From contig NZ_BCQB01000011.1 of the NCBI RefSeq assembly GCF_001544215.1, positions 1-64,000 of the forward strand: a DNA stretch of 64,000 nucleotides. Direction: 5' to 3'. The DNA is from Enterococcus durans NBRC 100479 = LMG 10746. GTDB lineage: Bacteria; Bacillota; Bacilli; Lactobacillales; Enterococcaceae. The notes beneath the pieces were generated by a model, which was given only the letters and a program-made list of their open reading frames with translations, did no database searches and was not told the DNA's origin. Both the position numbers and the translations under genes were made by a program. Shown here piece by piece: positions 27,465-37,278 of this stretch (within the stretch, counting starts at the first letter, position 1; every line of letters starts with the position of its first letter).

Positions 27465-30074
27465 ATGAATATTGAAAAAATGACAACTACGCTACAAGAA
27501 GCGATTGCCGAAGCACAGCAAATTGCTGTCACTCGGAAGCACCAAGAAATCGACATTGCCCATTTGTGGAAGATTTTTTTACAACCAAATCATTTTGGTC
27601 GTAATCTATACACAGATGCCGGCTTAGACGTCGAGGGCTTTGAAAGAGAAGTTGACCGTGTGCTTGACGAATACCCGACCGTATCAGGAGGAAATGTCCA
27701 ATATGGTCAAAATCTCAGCCAAAATTTATTCCATTTGTTAAATGAAGCTGACCAAATCAGAGAAAGTTTCGGTGACGAATACCTTTCAACTGAAGTGGTT
27801 ATTTTGGCGTTGATGAAATTGAAAAATTATCCGTTGACTGTGTACTTAACGAAAAACGGACTATCGGAAAAAGAACTTAGAAACAATATTGAAGAAATGA
27901 GAGGTGGAGAAAAAGTGACCTCAAAAAATCAAGAAGAACAATACAAAGCGTTAGAAAAATACGGAGTGGATCTGGTCCAACAAGTACGTTCAGGTAAAAT
28001 GGACCCAATTATTGGCCGTGATGAAGAAATTCGTGATGTGATCCGCATCCTTTCACGAAAAACAAAAAACAACCCTGTGTTGATTGGGGAACCAGGGGTA
28101 GGTAAAACAGCGATCGTTGAAGGATTAGCACAACGAATCGTGCGCAAAGATGTACCAGAAAATCTAAAAGACAAAACGATTTTTTCTTTAGATATGGGCG
28201 CATTGATTGCGGGAGCAAAATTCCGTGGTGAATTTGAAGAACGACTAAAAGCTGTCCTTAAAGAAGTAACGAAAAGCGATGGTCGAATCATTCTATTTAT
28301 CGATGAAATCCATAACATTGTCGGCGCAGGCAAGACCGAAGGAAGCATGGATGCTGGTAATTTGCTAAAACCAATGCTAGCACGTGGTGAGCTTCATTTG
28401 ATCGGAGCAACCACGTTGGATGAATATCGACAATATATGGAAAAAGACAAAGCCTTGGAACGTCGTTTCCAAAAAGTACTAGTCAAGGAACCAACAGTAG
28501 AAGATACGATAAGTATTTTACGTGGCTTAAAAGAACGCTTTGAGATCCATCATGGAGTCAATATCCATGACAATGCACTAGTTGCTGCTGCTACACTTTC
28601 TGATCGCTATATCACAGATCGATTCTTGCCAGATAAGGCAATCGATTTGATCGATGAAGCCAGTGCAACCATTCGTGTAGAAATGAATTCTATGCCAACA
28701 GAGTTGGACCAAGTCACACGCCGATTGATGCAATTGGAAATCGAAGAAGCTGCATTAAAGAAAGAATCAGATGATGCCAGCAAGAAGCGATTGAAGAACT
28801 TGCAAGAAGAATTAGCGGACTTGCGCGAAGAAGCGAATGCAATGAAAATGCAGTGGGAAACAGAAAAAGAAGAAGTCAATACAGTTTCTTCTAAACGTGC
28901 AGAAATCGATAAAGCAAAACATGAACTAGAAGATGCAGAAAACAATTATGATCTTGAACGTGCCGCTGTTTTGCGTCATGGAACGATCCCACAATTAGAA
29001 AAAGAATTAAAAGAGTTAGAAGCAAAAGCTAAAGATAGTGACATCAAAATGGTGCAAGAATCAGTGACTGAAAATGAGATTGCTCAAGTAGTCGGTCGCT
29101 TGACAGGGATTCCTGTGACGAAATTAGTTGAAGGTGAAAGAGAAAAACTAATGAAGTTGAACGAAACCTTGCATAAACGAGTAATCGGACAAGATGAAGC
29201 AGTAGATGCAGTCAGTGATGCAGTGATCCGCTCTCGTGCTGGGTTACAAGATCCAAACCGTCCGTTAGGTTCATTCTTGTTCTTAGGGCCAACTGGTGTC
29301 GGTAAAACGGAACTAGCCAAAGCATTAGCCGAAAACTTATTTGATTCTGAAGAGCATATGGTACGGATCGACATGAGTGAGTATATGGAGAAACATGCCG
29401 TCTCTCGTTTAGTAGGAGCTCCTCCAGGCTATGTTGGTTATGAAGAAGGCGGTCAGCTAACGGAAGCGGTAAGAAGAAATCCTTATACCATCGTTTTACT
29501 CGATGAAATCGAAAAAGCACATCCTGATGTCTTCAACATTTTATTGCAAGTGTTGGATGACGGACGTTTGACTGACTCTAAAGGACGTGTCGTAGATTTC
29601 AAAAATACCGTATTGATCATGACAAGTAATATTGGTTCACAATTATTACTAGAAGGCGTAACAGCGGAAGGTACGATTCCAGAAGAAGTCGAAGAACAAG
29701 TGCGAACGATCCTTCGTGGCAATTTCAAACCCGAATTCTTGAATCGAATCGATGATACAATCCTCTTCACACCGTTAAGTTTAGACAATGTAAAAGGCAT
29801 CGTAGATAAGATGGTGGCACAATTAGCCAAACGACTAGAACATCAAGAAATCTTCTTGACGATCAGCGACGAAGCCAAAACATGGATCGCTGAAAATGCG
29901 TATGAACCAGCTTATGGTGCACGTCCATTGAAACGCTTCATCACGAAAGAAGTGGAAACACCTTTGGCAAAAGAAATCGTGTCAGGTCGTATCACACCAA
30001 AATCAAAAGTAACGATCACTTTACTTGATGAAAAACTTCATTTCAAAGCAGAAGAATTAGTTGAAGAAGTATGA
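27465..30074 (+). CDS. clpB: ATP-dependent disaggregase ClpB
   Basis: An 869-residue AAA+ chaperone that, with DnaK, extracts polypeptides from aggregates. It has an N-terminal Clp repeat domain (about 1-145), a first ATPase (Walker A GEPGVGKT about 208-215, Walker [10 protein letters not shown]), a coiled-coil M domain (about 410-525) and a second ATPase (Walker A GPTGVGKT about 608-615). No ClpP-binding loop is expected in ClpB, in keeping with the M-domain architecture. TAGGAGG precedes the ATG. Heat and proteotoxic control through the CtsR site is likely. Confidence 0.95.
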   Translation: MNIEKMTTTLQEAIAEAQQIAVTRKHQEIDIAHLWKIFLQPNHFGRNLYTDAGLDVEGFEREVDRVLDEYPTVSGGNVQYGQNLSQNLFHLLNEADQIRESFGDEYLSTEVVILALMKLKNYPLTVYLTKNGLSEKELRNNIEEMRGGEKVTSKNQEEQYKALEKYGVDLVQQVRSGKMDPIIGRDEEIRDVIRILSRKTKNNPVLIGEPGVGKTAIVEGLAQRIVRKDVPENLKDKTIFSLDMGALIAGAKFRGEFEERLKAVLKEVTKSDGRIILFIDEIHNIVGAGKTEGSMDAGNLLKPMLARGELHLIGATTLDEYRQYMEKDKALERRFQKVLVKEPTVEDTISILRGLKERFEIHHGVNIHDNALVAAATLSDRYITDRFLPDKAIDLIDEASATIRVEMNSMPTELDQVTRRLMQLEIEEAALKKESDDASKKRLKNLQEELADLREEANAMKMQWETEKEEVNTVSSKRAEIDKAKHELEDAENNYDLERAAVLRHGTIPQLEKELKELEAKAKDSDIKMVQESVTENEIAQVVGRLTGIPVTKLVEGEREKLMKLNETLHKRVIGQDEAVDAVSDAVIRSRAGLQDPNRPLGSFLFLGPTGVGKTELAKALAENLFDSEEHMVRIDMSEYMEKHAVSRLVGAPPGYVGYEEGGQLTEAVRRNPYTIVLLDEIEKAHPDVFNILLQVLDDGRLTDSKGRVVDFKNTVLIMTSNIGSQLLLEGVTAEGTIPEEVEEQVRTILRGNFKPEFLNRIDDTILFTPLSLDNVKGIVDKMVAQLAKRLEHQEIFLTISDEAKTWIAENAYEPAYGARPLKRFITKEVETPLAKEIVSGRITPKSKVTITLLDEKLHFKAEELVEEV

Positions 30075-30106
30075 TACGAAACATTGACCAATAAAATAGA
30101 TAGTTG

Positions 30107-30203
30107 AAAATAGCTTCCTGAAGCACATTCCAAAATGAGGCGGGACAGAAGTATTCCTTACTTTTGTTCCGCGCGTATTGGATAGGCAACAGGAAGCTAT
30201 TTT
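30107..30203 (+). terminator. Nested inverted repeat and terminator after clpB
   Basis: AAAATAGCTTCCTG (30107-30120) is the exact complement of CAGGAAGCTATTTT (30190-30203), and T residues follow. Inside is a second hairpin, GCGGGACAGAAGT against ACTTTTGTTCCGC, which shares the GGGACAGAAG core of the dispersed element at 184 and 27005. Confidence 0.75.
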
Positions 30204-30378
30204 TTATCCAGAAGAAAGACAAAGCAAATTAGCTTCAGTTAATTGTTTAATTGTTTCATTTTACAAGATCCCCATCAAACTAACCTACAGCTAATGAAGA
30301 GAAAAAGGGGAGAGGGAAGCAAGTGGTATTTTTATCACACCTATTAAATCGAACTGCCATCGAAAAGTTGATCTTTTT

Positions 30379-30436
30379 GAAAAAAATAAGTCGAAATTCT
30401 CAAAAACTAAAAAAAGTTTTCGCGAATCTCGACTTA
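30379..30436 (-). terminator. Terminator of the minus-strand operon
   Basis: TAAGTCGAAATTCTC (from 30387) pairs with the arm ending TCTCGACTTA (30436), giving a long stem. On the minus strand it is followed by TTTTTTTC. It ends the three-gene operon reading leftward. The remainder of 30204-30474 shows nothing else. Confidence 0.75.
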
Positions 30437-30474
30437 ATTTCTTAAGATGTCATATAACTGTAAAGTGCATTCAG

Positions 30475-31146
30475 CTATTTGCTTTTTATGATCTCTAAAC
30501 GGTAGCTTTCAAAATAAGCCGGATCATTTTTTCCTTGTACCCAAGCAAAAATCCCCATGAGCAAGGCACCAACTGTGTTCGTCAGTAAGTCCCCCATCGT
30601 GTCCATCAATGCAGCCCGACCAACGAATAGTGTACCATCAGAAGCCGCGAATCGTTGCAGATTCATTCCTAAGAATTGATCGCAGAGAAATTCCCAGAAT
30701 TCCCAAAAGACACCACATAGACCAGCAAAGGCAAAACCGAAAAGCAAGAACAACCAAGGACTTGTTTTAGCGATAGGCGCTTTTTTTAGAAGCAACCCGA
30801 TCAATCCATAGCCCAATGCTGTCAGCACCATCGGACTCACCGCATGTAAGATTTTATCCCAAAAAGAAATGATACTGATCAAATGCATCCCAGTTCCTAA
30901 AAAGACCGAGATAAACAAGAAAAACCAATAAAATAGCACGATAGCATCTGGAATATGCAAATGAAATAATTTCTTCATGATCTGAGGGAGAAAAATCAAT
31001 ACGATTCCTGCTAAAGATTCAATAATAAATGTAATCCCTTGAGTCGTCGAATATTTATTGGTGATAAATTCAAAAATGTTGTAGCAAACTACAAAAAGAC
31101 CGAAAACAACAAGGGCAATCTGCACCTTTTTTACTGTTTTACTCAT
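30475..31146 (-). CDS. DUF2238-like integral membrane protein
   Basis: A 223-residue protein with six to seven hydrophobic helices, charged loops and the segment GVFWEFWEFLCDQFLG followed by DTMGDLLTNTVGALL, a pattern seen in DUF2238-type (YjdF-like) membrane proteins. No enzyme motif is visible. Its start overlaps the end of the nucleoside deoxyribosyltransferase gene by 8 bases, so it is the last gene of a minus-strand operon. Confidence 0.68.
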   Translation of the reverse strand: MSKTVKKVQIALVVFGLFVVCYNIFEFITNKYSTTQGITFIIESLAGIVLIFLPQIMKKLFHLHIPDAIVLFYWFFLFISVFLGTGMHLISIISFWDKILHAVSPMVLTALGYGLIGLLLKKAPIAKTSPWLFLLFGFAFAGLCGVFWEFWEFLCDQFLGMNLQRFAASDGTLFVGRAALMDTMGDLLTNTVGALLMGIFAWVQGKNDPAYFESYRLEIIKSK

Positions 31147-31633
31147 TCAATTGTACTCCTTTTAAATAGACCTTCAACGCTTCTAGCAGTTCTGTTTCAT
31201 CAGAAACGATCGATCCGTTTAATTTGATCAGGCCAACTGTATAGAGATTAAGGTAATGGAATTGATTTTCCGCGACTTGTTGCAACGCCTCAAGTTTCTT
31301 AGGGTGTGAACCACCTTGTTGACGGCTGTCGGTATACAGACCGATGACCGGGATACCTTTTGCGTAAGCCACACCAATTTCTGAAGCAACGCCAGCGTCA
31401 ATCGTCAATCCATCAAGTAAAGCAATCATCAAGTCACTTTCTAAAACTTTTTCCGTATCAGCTAAAGCAATCATTTTGCTATCTGCATAAGCTGTTTTAT
31501 CATTGATTGCTTCATTTTCTTGAGGCAAATAAACAGTCAGATCCTCTGAGACAGCTCGGATCTTCTTTACAAGCATGGCGTTATAGAGTAAATCACTTTT
31601 AGCAAATAGTGGGGCAGCAAAATATATATTCAT
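31139..31633 (-). CDS. Nucleoside 2-deoxyribosyltransferase
   Basis: A 164-residue enzyme of purine/pyrimidine salvage that moves the deoxyribosyl group between bases. The N-terminal IYFAAPLF motif and the DGLTIDAGVASEIGVAYAKG segment (catalytic Glu in SEIG) match the family, as does the length. It lies between a GNAT gene 17 bases upstream and a membrane protein gene, forming an operon with no obvious metabolic theme. Confidence 0.9.
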   Translation of the reverse strand: MNIYFAAPLFAKSDLLYNAMLVKKIRAVSEDLTVYLPQENEAINDKTAYADSKMIALADTEKVLESDLMIALLDGLTIDAGVASEIGVAYAKGIPVIGLYTDSRQQGGSHPKKLEALQQVAENQFHYLNLYTVGLIKLNGSIVSDETELLEALKVYLKGVQLNE

Positions 31634-31650
31634 TTTTTATCATCCTTTAT

Positions 31651-32871
31651 TTAGAAATAATCACTGAAGTAAGCTTCCATATTCGGAATAATCAATTCCA
31701 GTGTCTTTAATGTTTCTTTATCTGTTTCGATCCGTTCGATCCTGGCCAAATAAGAAGCTCTGCGATAATTCATCATCAAACAAGTCAATGTTTGAACAGA
31801 AAGACGAACAGGTTGGCCAACAGGTTCGTTGACTATTTTTAACTGTTCATTCTCATCCCAAACCAAGCCAAAGATACCATTGTTCCAAGGAGCTACCGGA
31901 TCTTCCACGATAAAATGGAAAGGTTTGGCAGAAGCGGCAAAAGGAAAACGTGCAAGGAATTCTTTCACATCAACGATTCTTGCCATAAAATAAGGTTCGA
32001 TCTGTTCTTTGATCTGGCTATCTTCAATCAAAAAGGCTAATGGTTCATTTTTATAGATATCGCCATGAACCCAGTAGATCATAGAAAAGTGGGCAGAAAT
32101 GAAATTCCATAGACCATTGCGCGCCTCTTGATTCAAATAGAACATTTCCTTCACATGGAAAATTTCTTCCGCTACCCAATAAAAAAGAACACCAATCGGT
32201 TCTTGAGCAGAATTGTAATAAACAGCAGCCGTCCGTTCATCTTCATTCTCAAAACGCCAGTATTCTTCCCAGTGGAAATCACTTCGGAACAATGCCCCAT
32301 GATTTTGACCAGCAAATTTTTGATAAACTTTATAGACATCCGGATGATCAACAGGCAATCGTTCCACCATACCACTCACCGGCACTTGCTTTGGCAACTG
32401 GGTATCACGTATCTTAAAAGACAGTTTATCAGACATGATCTCCCAGCCCTTACGACGGTAGTAAGGAATACTATAAGGGTAAAGATAGGAAATCCATTGC
32501 TTGTTTTTACGCATATTATCTAATGCTACGATGATCAAGTCTTGCATCAACCCATGATTTGCGTATTCGGGATAAGTTCCCACACCAGTGACACCTCCCA
32601 TTTTATAAGGCGTACCATGGATATTCACTTCACAGGGATAGATGGCAATCTGTGAAATCAGTTTTTCTTCGTGAAACCAACCAAATACTTCAGATAACTC
32701 CAAAATTGGTCGTTTTGAGCGGATAAAGGCACGCTTGCTTTCAAATCCGCTCTCTTCAATATCCGCTTCAGTTACTTGGAAGACATAAGAGAGCAATTCA
32801 TTAAACTGATCCACATGTTCTTCTGTAACAGGTTTTAATTCAAGATTTTCTCTGAAATCTCTTTGATCCAT
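31651..32871 (-). CDS. Eis-type GNAT family acetyltransferase
   Basis: A 406-residue protein of the Eis-like group: an N-terminal GNAT domain with the acetyl-CoA loop region GVTGVGTYPEYANHGL (about 93-108), a second GNAT-like domain with YYRRKGW in front, and a C-terminal sterol-carrier-like domain (about 300-405). Members acetylate amines, including aminoglycosides in mycobacteria, but substrate here is unknown. It is the first gene of the minus-strand operon. Confidence 0.85.
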   Translation of the reverse strand: MDQRDFRENLELKPVTEEHVDQFNELLSYVFQVTEADIEESGFESKRAFIRSKRPILELSEVFGWFHEEKLISQIAIYPCEVNIHGTPYKMGGVTGVGTYPEYANHGLMQDLIIVALDNMRKNKQWISYLYPYSIPYYRRKGWEIMSDKLSFKIRDTQLPKQVPVSGMVERLPVDHPDVYKVYQKFAGQNHGALFRSDFHWEEYWRFENEDERTAAVYYNSAQEPIGVLFYWVAEEIFHVKEMFYLNQEARNGLWNFISAHFSMIYWVHGDIYKNEPLAFLIEDSQIKEQIEPYFMARIVDVKEFLARFPFAASAKPFHFIVEDPVAPWNNGIFGLVWDENEQLKIVNEPVGQPVRLSVQTLTCLMMNYRRASYLARIERIETDKETLKTLELIIPNMEAYFSDYF

Positions 32872-33017
32872 TCTTTCATCTCCAATTATTTACTTGTTAC
32901 TAGTATAGCAAAATTTCAGCAAAAAAACTTCTAAAGCCGACTAGGTAAAAAGTCTTTAAATTCATTCTTTTCATTGATATAATGGAAAGTGCTGATTATA
33001 AGAAAAGAGGAGACGCT

Positions 33018-34853
33018 ATGGATATAAAAAAAATGAAACAACGCCAAGAGCAAATTCGGAATTTCTCGATCATCGCTCATATCGACCATGGGAAATCTAC
33101 ATTGGCCGATCGTATTTTGGAAAAGACGAACACTGTGACGTCTCGTGAAATGCAAGATCAGCTATTAGACTCAATGGATCTAGAGCGTGAACGTGGGATC
33201 ACGATTAAATTAAATGCTGTAGAACTAAACTATACAGCTAAAAATGGAGAATTATATATTTTTCATCTTATCGACACCCCAGGACATGTCGATTTTACCT
33301 ATGAAGTATCACGAAGTTTAGCTGCGTGTGAAGGAGCTGTTTTAGTCGTTGATGCTGCCCAAGGAATCGAAGCACAAACACTAGCAAATGTTTACTTGGC
33401 TTTAGATAATGATCTGGAGATCTTACCAGTCATCAATAAGATCGATCTACCTGCAGCAGACCCTGAAAGAGTACGTCAAGAAATCGAAGATGTCATTGGA
33501 CTCGATGCAAGCGAAGCAGTTTTAGCCAGTGCCAAAGCAGGGATCGGTATTGAAGAGATCCTAGAACAAATCGTCGAATATGTTCCTGCACCATCTGGAG
33601 ATTTAGAAGCACCATTGAAAGCACTGATCTTTGATTCAGTCTACGATAGCTATCGCGGGGTCGTATTAAATGTCCGCATCACAGATGGCGTGGTAAAACC
33701 AGGAGATAAGATCCAGTTGATGAGCAACGGCAAAACATTTGATGTAACGGAAGTAGGTGTTTTTTCACCTAAAGCTGTTGCAAGAGACTTTTTGATGGTC
33801 GGTGATGTCGGTTATATCACTGCAAGTATCAAAACAGTCCAAGACACACGAGTAGGGGATACTGTTACTCTAGCTAACAATCCAGCAAAAGAAGCACTGC
33901 CAGGTTATCGAAAAATGAATCCAATGGTTTATTGTGGACTATATCCTATCGATACTTCCCGTTACAATGATCTGCGTGACGCACTGGATAAGTTGCAATT
34001 AAATGACGCTGCGCTCCAATTCGAACCAGAAACTTCTCAAGCATTAGGTTTCGGTTTCCGTTGTGGATTCTTGGGATTGCTACACATGGATGTCGTTCAA
34101 GAACGGTTAGAACGTGAATTCAATTTAGAACTGATCACGACTGCACCATCCGTAATCTACCATGTCAATAAAACAGACGGCTCTATGACAGTCGTAGACA
34201 ACCCAGCAGATTTTCCTGAACCAGTAACCATCCAAGATGTTGAAGAACCTTTCGTCAAGGCACAAATCATGGTACCGAATGAGTATGTCGGAGCTGTAAT
34301 GGAACTTTCACAAAGAAAACGTGGAGATTTTATCACCATGGATTACTTAGATGATTACCGTGTAAATGTCGTTTATAATATTCCACTTTCTGAAATCGTT
34401 TTTGACTTCTTTGATAAACTAAAATCAAGTACGAAGGGCTACGCCTCACTTGATTATGACATGTCAGGCTATCAAAAGAGCAAGCTAGTGAAAATGGATA
34501 TTTTATTGAACGGCGAAACAGTCGATGCATTAAGCTTCATCGTCCATCGTGACTTTGCCTATGAACGAGGAAAAGCAATCGTTGAAAAATTGAAAAAACT
34601 GATTCCACGACAACAATTCGAAGTACCGATACAAGCCGCTATCGGTCAAAAAATCGTCGCCCGTTCAGACATCAAAGCGTTGCGTAAGAACGTTTTGGCA
34701 AAATGTTATGGCGGAGATGTTTCGCGTAAACGAAAACTTCTTGAAAAACAAAAAGAAGGTAAGAAACGCATGAAACAAATCGGCTCAGTAGAAGTCCCAC
34801 AAGAAGCCTTCATGGCCGTTCTGAAAATGGATGAGGAAGAAAGTAAGAAGTAG
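33018..34853 (+). CDS. lepA: Elongation factor 4
   Basis: A 611-residue translational GTPase that acts on stalled or mispositioned ribosomes. It has G1 AHIDHGKST (about 18-26), the switch [15 protein letters not shown] and NKIDLP, then domains II, III, V and the LepA-specific C-terminal domain ending in lysine. The start 33018 follows AGAGGAGA; the ATG at 32982 lacks a site. The gene is complete, so the prophage lies downstream of its stop without disrupting it. Confidence 0.97.
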   Translation: MDIKKMKQRQEQIRNFSIIAHIDHGKSTLADRILEKTNTVTSREMQDQLLDSMDLERERGITIKLNAVELNYTAKNGELYIFHLIDTPGHVDFTYEVSRSLAACEGAVLVVDAAQGIEAQTLANVYLALDNDLEILPVINKIDLPAADPERVRQEIEDVIGLDASEAVLASAKAGIGIEEILEQIVEYVPAPSGDLEAPLKALIFDSVYDSYRGVVLNVRITDGVVKPGDKIQLMSNGKTFDVTEVGVFSPKAVARDFLMVGDVGYITASIKTVQDTRVGDTVTLANNPAKEALPGYRKMNPMVYCGLYPIDTSRYNDLRDALDKLQLNDAALQFEPETSQALGFGFRCGFLGLLHMDVVQERLEREFNLELITTAPSVIYHVNKTDGSMTVVDNPADFPEPVTIQDVEEPFVKAQIMVPNEYVGAVMELSQRKRGDFITMDYLDDYRVNVVYNIPLSEIVFDFFDKLKSSTKGYASLDYDMSGYQKSKLVKMDILLNGETVDALSFIVHRDFAYERGKAIVEKLKKLIPRQQFEVPIQAAIGQKIVARSDIKALRKNVLAKCYGGDVSRKRKLLEKQKEGKKRMKQIGSVEVPQEAFMAVLKMDEEESKK

Positions 34854-34886
34854 CAAGGTTTGTTTGAAAACAGTGTAAAAAATAAC

Positions 34887-34943
34887 CCATGTTTACATGG
34901 ATTTGCCACCGGTTTGCCACCGGTGGTTTTTTTCGGTGGCAAA
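34887..34943. other. Prophage left junction region (candidate attL) with overlapping inverted repeats
   Basis: Between lepA and the integrase are CCATGTTTACATGG (34887-34900), two direct copies of TTTGCCACCGG (34902-34912 and 34913-34923), and the inverted copy CGGTGGCAAA (34934-34943). The last pair forms a hairpin with a T-rich loop that could end both lepA and int transcripts. Location next to int makes this the likely attachment junction; the right junction lies outside the window, so the core cannot be fixed. Confidence 0.5.
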
Positions 34944-34945
34944 AC

Positions 34946-36082
34946 TTACGAATTCTTTCTCAGATTCTCCATGATATCGACCGTTTCATTTCTCATCTTA
35001 TCTGTCACATGCGAGTAAGTATCCATCGTAATTGAAATTCTGCTGTGGCCCAATCGTTCAGAGATTTCTTTCATTTTTGCGCCATTTTCGAGAAGAAGTG
35101 TAGCATGAGTATGTCTGAGAGAATGGAAGTTAAAAGAGAGGGAGAGTGCATTCGATATCCTTCTTGTGTTCCATTTCACCACACTTGGCGTAACTAGCTC
35201 ACCGTCTTCCTTCGTACATACTGCATTTGAATCAATGTAGAGCTTTCCATACTTCATTCGATTTTCTAATTGTTGTTTCTTATGTTTTTTCAGAATTGCT
35301 AGCAAGGTTTGTCCAATAAAAATCGTTCGATTGGAACTGCTTGTCTTTGGTGTACCATATACCCATTCGCCATCATTCTTTACCATTTGTTTCTCTACAG
35401 TAATTGTTCCATTTGAAAAATCGACATTATCCCACGTCAGACCACAAACTTCGCCAACGCGCATTCCCGTATAAAATCCAATATTCAAAGGAATATAGAA
35501 AGGATGGCCTTCAGGAGTAATTTCTAGCATATGATCAAAGTCCTCAAGAGAAATGATTTTTAGATCTTTTTTAGTCGTTGGTCGTTCTTCGTATTTTGGT
35601 ATCTTTACATACAGCATAGGATTTTGCTTGATTAACCCCCAAGGATAAACCGCCATATTCAGCGCATTCTTAAGGACAGAGTGAGTAATAGTCATTGTTT
35701 TCTTCGAGTAACCCTTTTTAAATTCAGCATTGATGAAATTTTGTAAAAGAGCAGGGGAGAGATCCGTAAGTTTTTTCTTTCCTAAATAACCGTTTATATG
35801 ATTTTTGATGGTAAATCGGTAGTTTTCATAGGTATTGTATTTTAGATTTAGTTTAACGTATTCCTCCATCCAAAAATCAAGGTATTGTTTTACTCGAGTA
35901 TCCGTACCTAAAAAGTATTGTCCTGTTTCGTCAATATCTGATAAAACTTTTCGTAAAGCAGCTTCGGCCTCTGGTCGGGTGTCTCCGCCAACTTTCTCCA
36001 CTTTTTTTCTTGAGCCATCATCATTGATGTCTTCAAAATAATAATACCAACGTTTTCCACGTTTTCTCACACCGCCACGCAT
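34946..36082 (-). CDS. int: Phage integrase, tyrosine recombinase
   Basis: A 378-residue site-specific recombinase. An N-terminal arm-binding-like domain (about 1-55) with RKRGKRWYYYFED is followed by a SAM-like core-binding domain (about 60-160) and the catalytic domain with Arg in TGMRVGEVCGL, HSLRHTHATLLLENG, the LGHSRISITMDTYSH block and the nucleophile Tyr in DTYSHV. All catalytic residues appear intact. It reads toward lepA, placing the attachment site at its 3' end. Confidence 0.95.
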   Translation of the reverse strand: MRGGVRKRGKRWYYYFEDINDDGSRKKVEKVGGDTRPEAEAALRKVLSDIDETGQYFLGTDTRVKQYLDFWMEEYVKLNLKYNTYENYRFTIKNHINGYLGKKKLTDLSPALLQNFINAEFKKGYSKKTMTITHSVLKNALNMAVYPWGLIKQNPMLYVKIPKYEERPTTKKDLKIISLEDFDHMLEITPEGHPFYIPLNIGFYTGMRVGEVCGLTWDNVDFSNGTITVEKQMVKNDGEWVYGTPKTSSSNRTIFIGQTLLAILKKHKKQQLENRMKYGKLYIDSNAVCTKEDGELVTPSVVKWNTRRISNALSLSFNFHSLRHTHATLLLENGAKMKEISERLGHSRISITMDTYSHVTDKMRNETVDIMENLRKNS

Positions 36083-36211
36083 AAAATCAGTCCTTTCATA
36101 TTGCTATGTCATTAGTACGATAGTTAAATTCTTTTGGTACATATAGAGAGGGAATAGATGTAAAATCCGTATTTTCAATAGAAGTATACGAACTTATGTT
36201 CTTTTGCGTTT

Positions 36212-36238
36212 AAAAAGAAAAGCCCGAAGGCTGATCTT
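36212..36238 (-). terminator. Minus-strand terminator, UUCG-type, copy 1
   Basis: On the minus strand AGCC-TTCG-GGCT is followed by TTTCTTTTT. The same 26-base sequence recurs at 37252-37278. It ends the gene at 36260-37168. Confidence 0.8.
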
Positions 36239-36259
36239 AAACTATTACAATGCAACTAA

Positions 36260-37168
36260 TTAGGGACGAGCGTATTGATTCCCTCGAGGGGCACGACTAT
36301 ACCCAGCATTATCAGCATCTATTTGAGTCATGTATTGATAATTATTTGGATTTGTAACACGAGAATAGTACTTTCCACTATCTGAACGAGCGAAAACCAT
36401 ACCATTTGCAGCGATAGACCACTGGCCATCAACAGTGTATGAATTATTTTGTTGTTCAGCTTGACGTTGAGCTTCAGCAGCTTGCTGTTCTTGAGCCTGA
36501 CGCTGAGCTTCAGCAGCTTGTTGCTTTTGTCGTTCTGCTTCAGCTGCCTCATTAGATTTTATAGTTGAATCAACATTGACTAAGCGATTTAATAATTCTT
36601 GGTTTCCACCAGGTATAGATTGAATAGCTGATAATGCTGCATTGTAGTTATCTCTAGTTGGATTAGCTTCAGCTTGTTCCAGAATGGTTTTAGCTGTTGA
36701 AGTTTTTTGATTAATTTCTTCTTGGCGTTTTTTCTCAGCTTCTTTAGCTTTTTGTTCTTCTTGGCGTTTTTTCTCAGCTTCTTTAGCTTTTTGTTCTTCT
36801 TGGCGTTTTTTCTCAGCTTCTTTAGCTTTTTGTTCTTCTTGGTGCTTTTTTTCAGCCTCTTCTTTAGCTTTTTGTTCTTCGGCCTTTTTCTTTTTAGCTA
36901 ATTCTTTAGCCTTTTTTTCATCTTTTTCTCGGCTTTCAGAAGAGACAGATACACTAGAAGATGAAGATTTAGCGTCTTTGTGTACATCTGCTTGTCCAGT
37001 TGTTGGTGGAGCAAGAGCCCCTCCGATTACCATAACTATAAAAGCTACTAGAATTCCAATACTAATCTTTTTCTTTGAACGTTTCTTCTTGGAGAAAAAA
37101 GAATATACTAAAAAACATACTCCAAATAGAAAACCAAAGAACCCAACTAAAATTAAAAACGTACTCAT
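36260..37168 (-). CDS. Membrane-anchored Lys/Glu-rich coiled-coil protein (prophage cargo)
   Basis: A 302-residue protein with two N-terminal hydrophobic segments (about 4-27 and 36-56), a long Lys/Glu/Ala/Gln coiled coil (about 78-150) made of 13-residue repeats of the KEAEKKRQEEQKA type, a Gln/Ala-rich stretch (about 205-240), and a C-terminal aromatic domain with YYSRVTNP and DADNAGYSRAPRG. The last part recalls the Ada-like cysteine-bearing surface module but lacks its cysteine. It has its own leader and terminator, so it may be a lysogen-expressed cargo gene. Function unknown. Confidence 0.72.
   Translation of the reverse strand: MSTFLILVGFFGFLFGVCFLVYSFFSKKKRSKKKISIGILVAFIVMVIGGALAPPTTGQADVHKDAKSSSSSVSVSSESREKDEKKAKELAKKKKAEEQKAKEEAEKKHQEEQKAKEAEKKRQEEQKAKEAEKKRQEEQKAKEAEKKRQEEINQKTSTAKTILEQAEANPTRDNYNAALSAIQSIPGGNQELLNRLVNVDSTIKSNEAAEAERQKQQAAEAQRQAQEQQAAEAQRQAEQQNNSYTVDGQWSIAANGMVFARSDSGKYYSRVTNPNNYQYMTQIDADNAGYSRAPRGNQYARP
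36721..36879 (-). repeat. 39-bp tandem coding repeat
   Basis: Three exact 39-base units begin at 36721, 36760 and 36799, followed by a degenerate 42-base unit at 36838. Each encodes 13 residues of the coiled coil, so unit gain or loss would lengthen or shorten the rod without a frameshift. Confidence 0.85.
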
Positions 37169-37207
37169 TTATTCCTCCTTGTTGAATATATCACTGGGTA
37201 AATCAAG

Positions 37208-37250
37208 TATTTACTCCCACTTGAAGGCAGGTAGTGATAGTCGCCATTAA
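37208..37250 (-). repeat. Duplicated leader element, copy 1
   Basis: TATTTACTCCCACTT, GGCAGG, AGT and CGCCA blocks occur here and again at 38224-38266 with the same order and spacing. Each copy lies just upstream (on the minus strand) of one of the two cargo genes, indicating a duplicated promoter/leader. Confidence 0.7.
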
Positions 37251-37251
37251 T

Positions 37252-37278
37252 AAAAAGAAAAGCCCGAAGGCTGATCTT
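37252..37278 (-). terminator. Minus-strand terminator, UUCG-type, copy 2
   Basis: Identical in core to the copy at 36212-36238: AGCC-TTCG-GGCT followed by a T-run on the minus strand, directly after the stop of the gene at 37279-38202. Confidence 0.8.

Noticed and set aside
34853-34943. lepA disrupted by the prophage
   Set aside because: The LepA reading frame and C-terminal domain are complete and of normal length; the insertion is downstream.
36721-36879. CRISPR array
   Set aside because: The units are contiguous with no spacers and encode protein; no cas genes are present.
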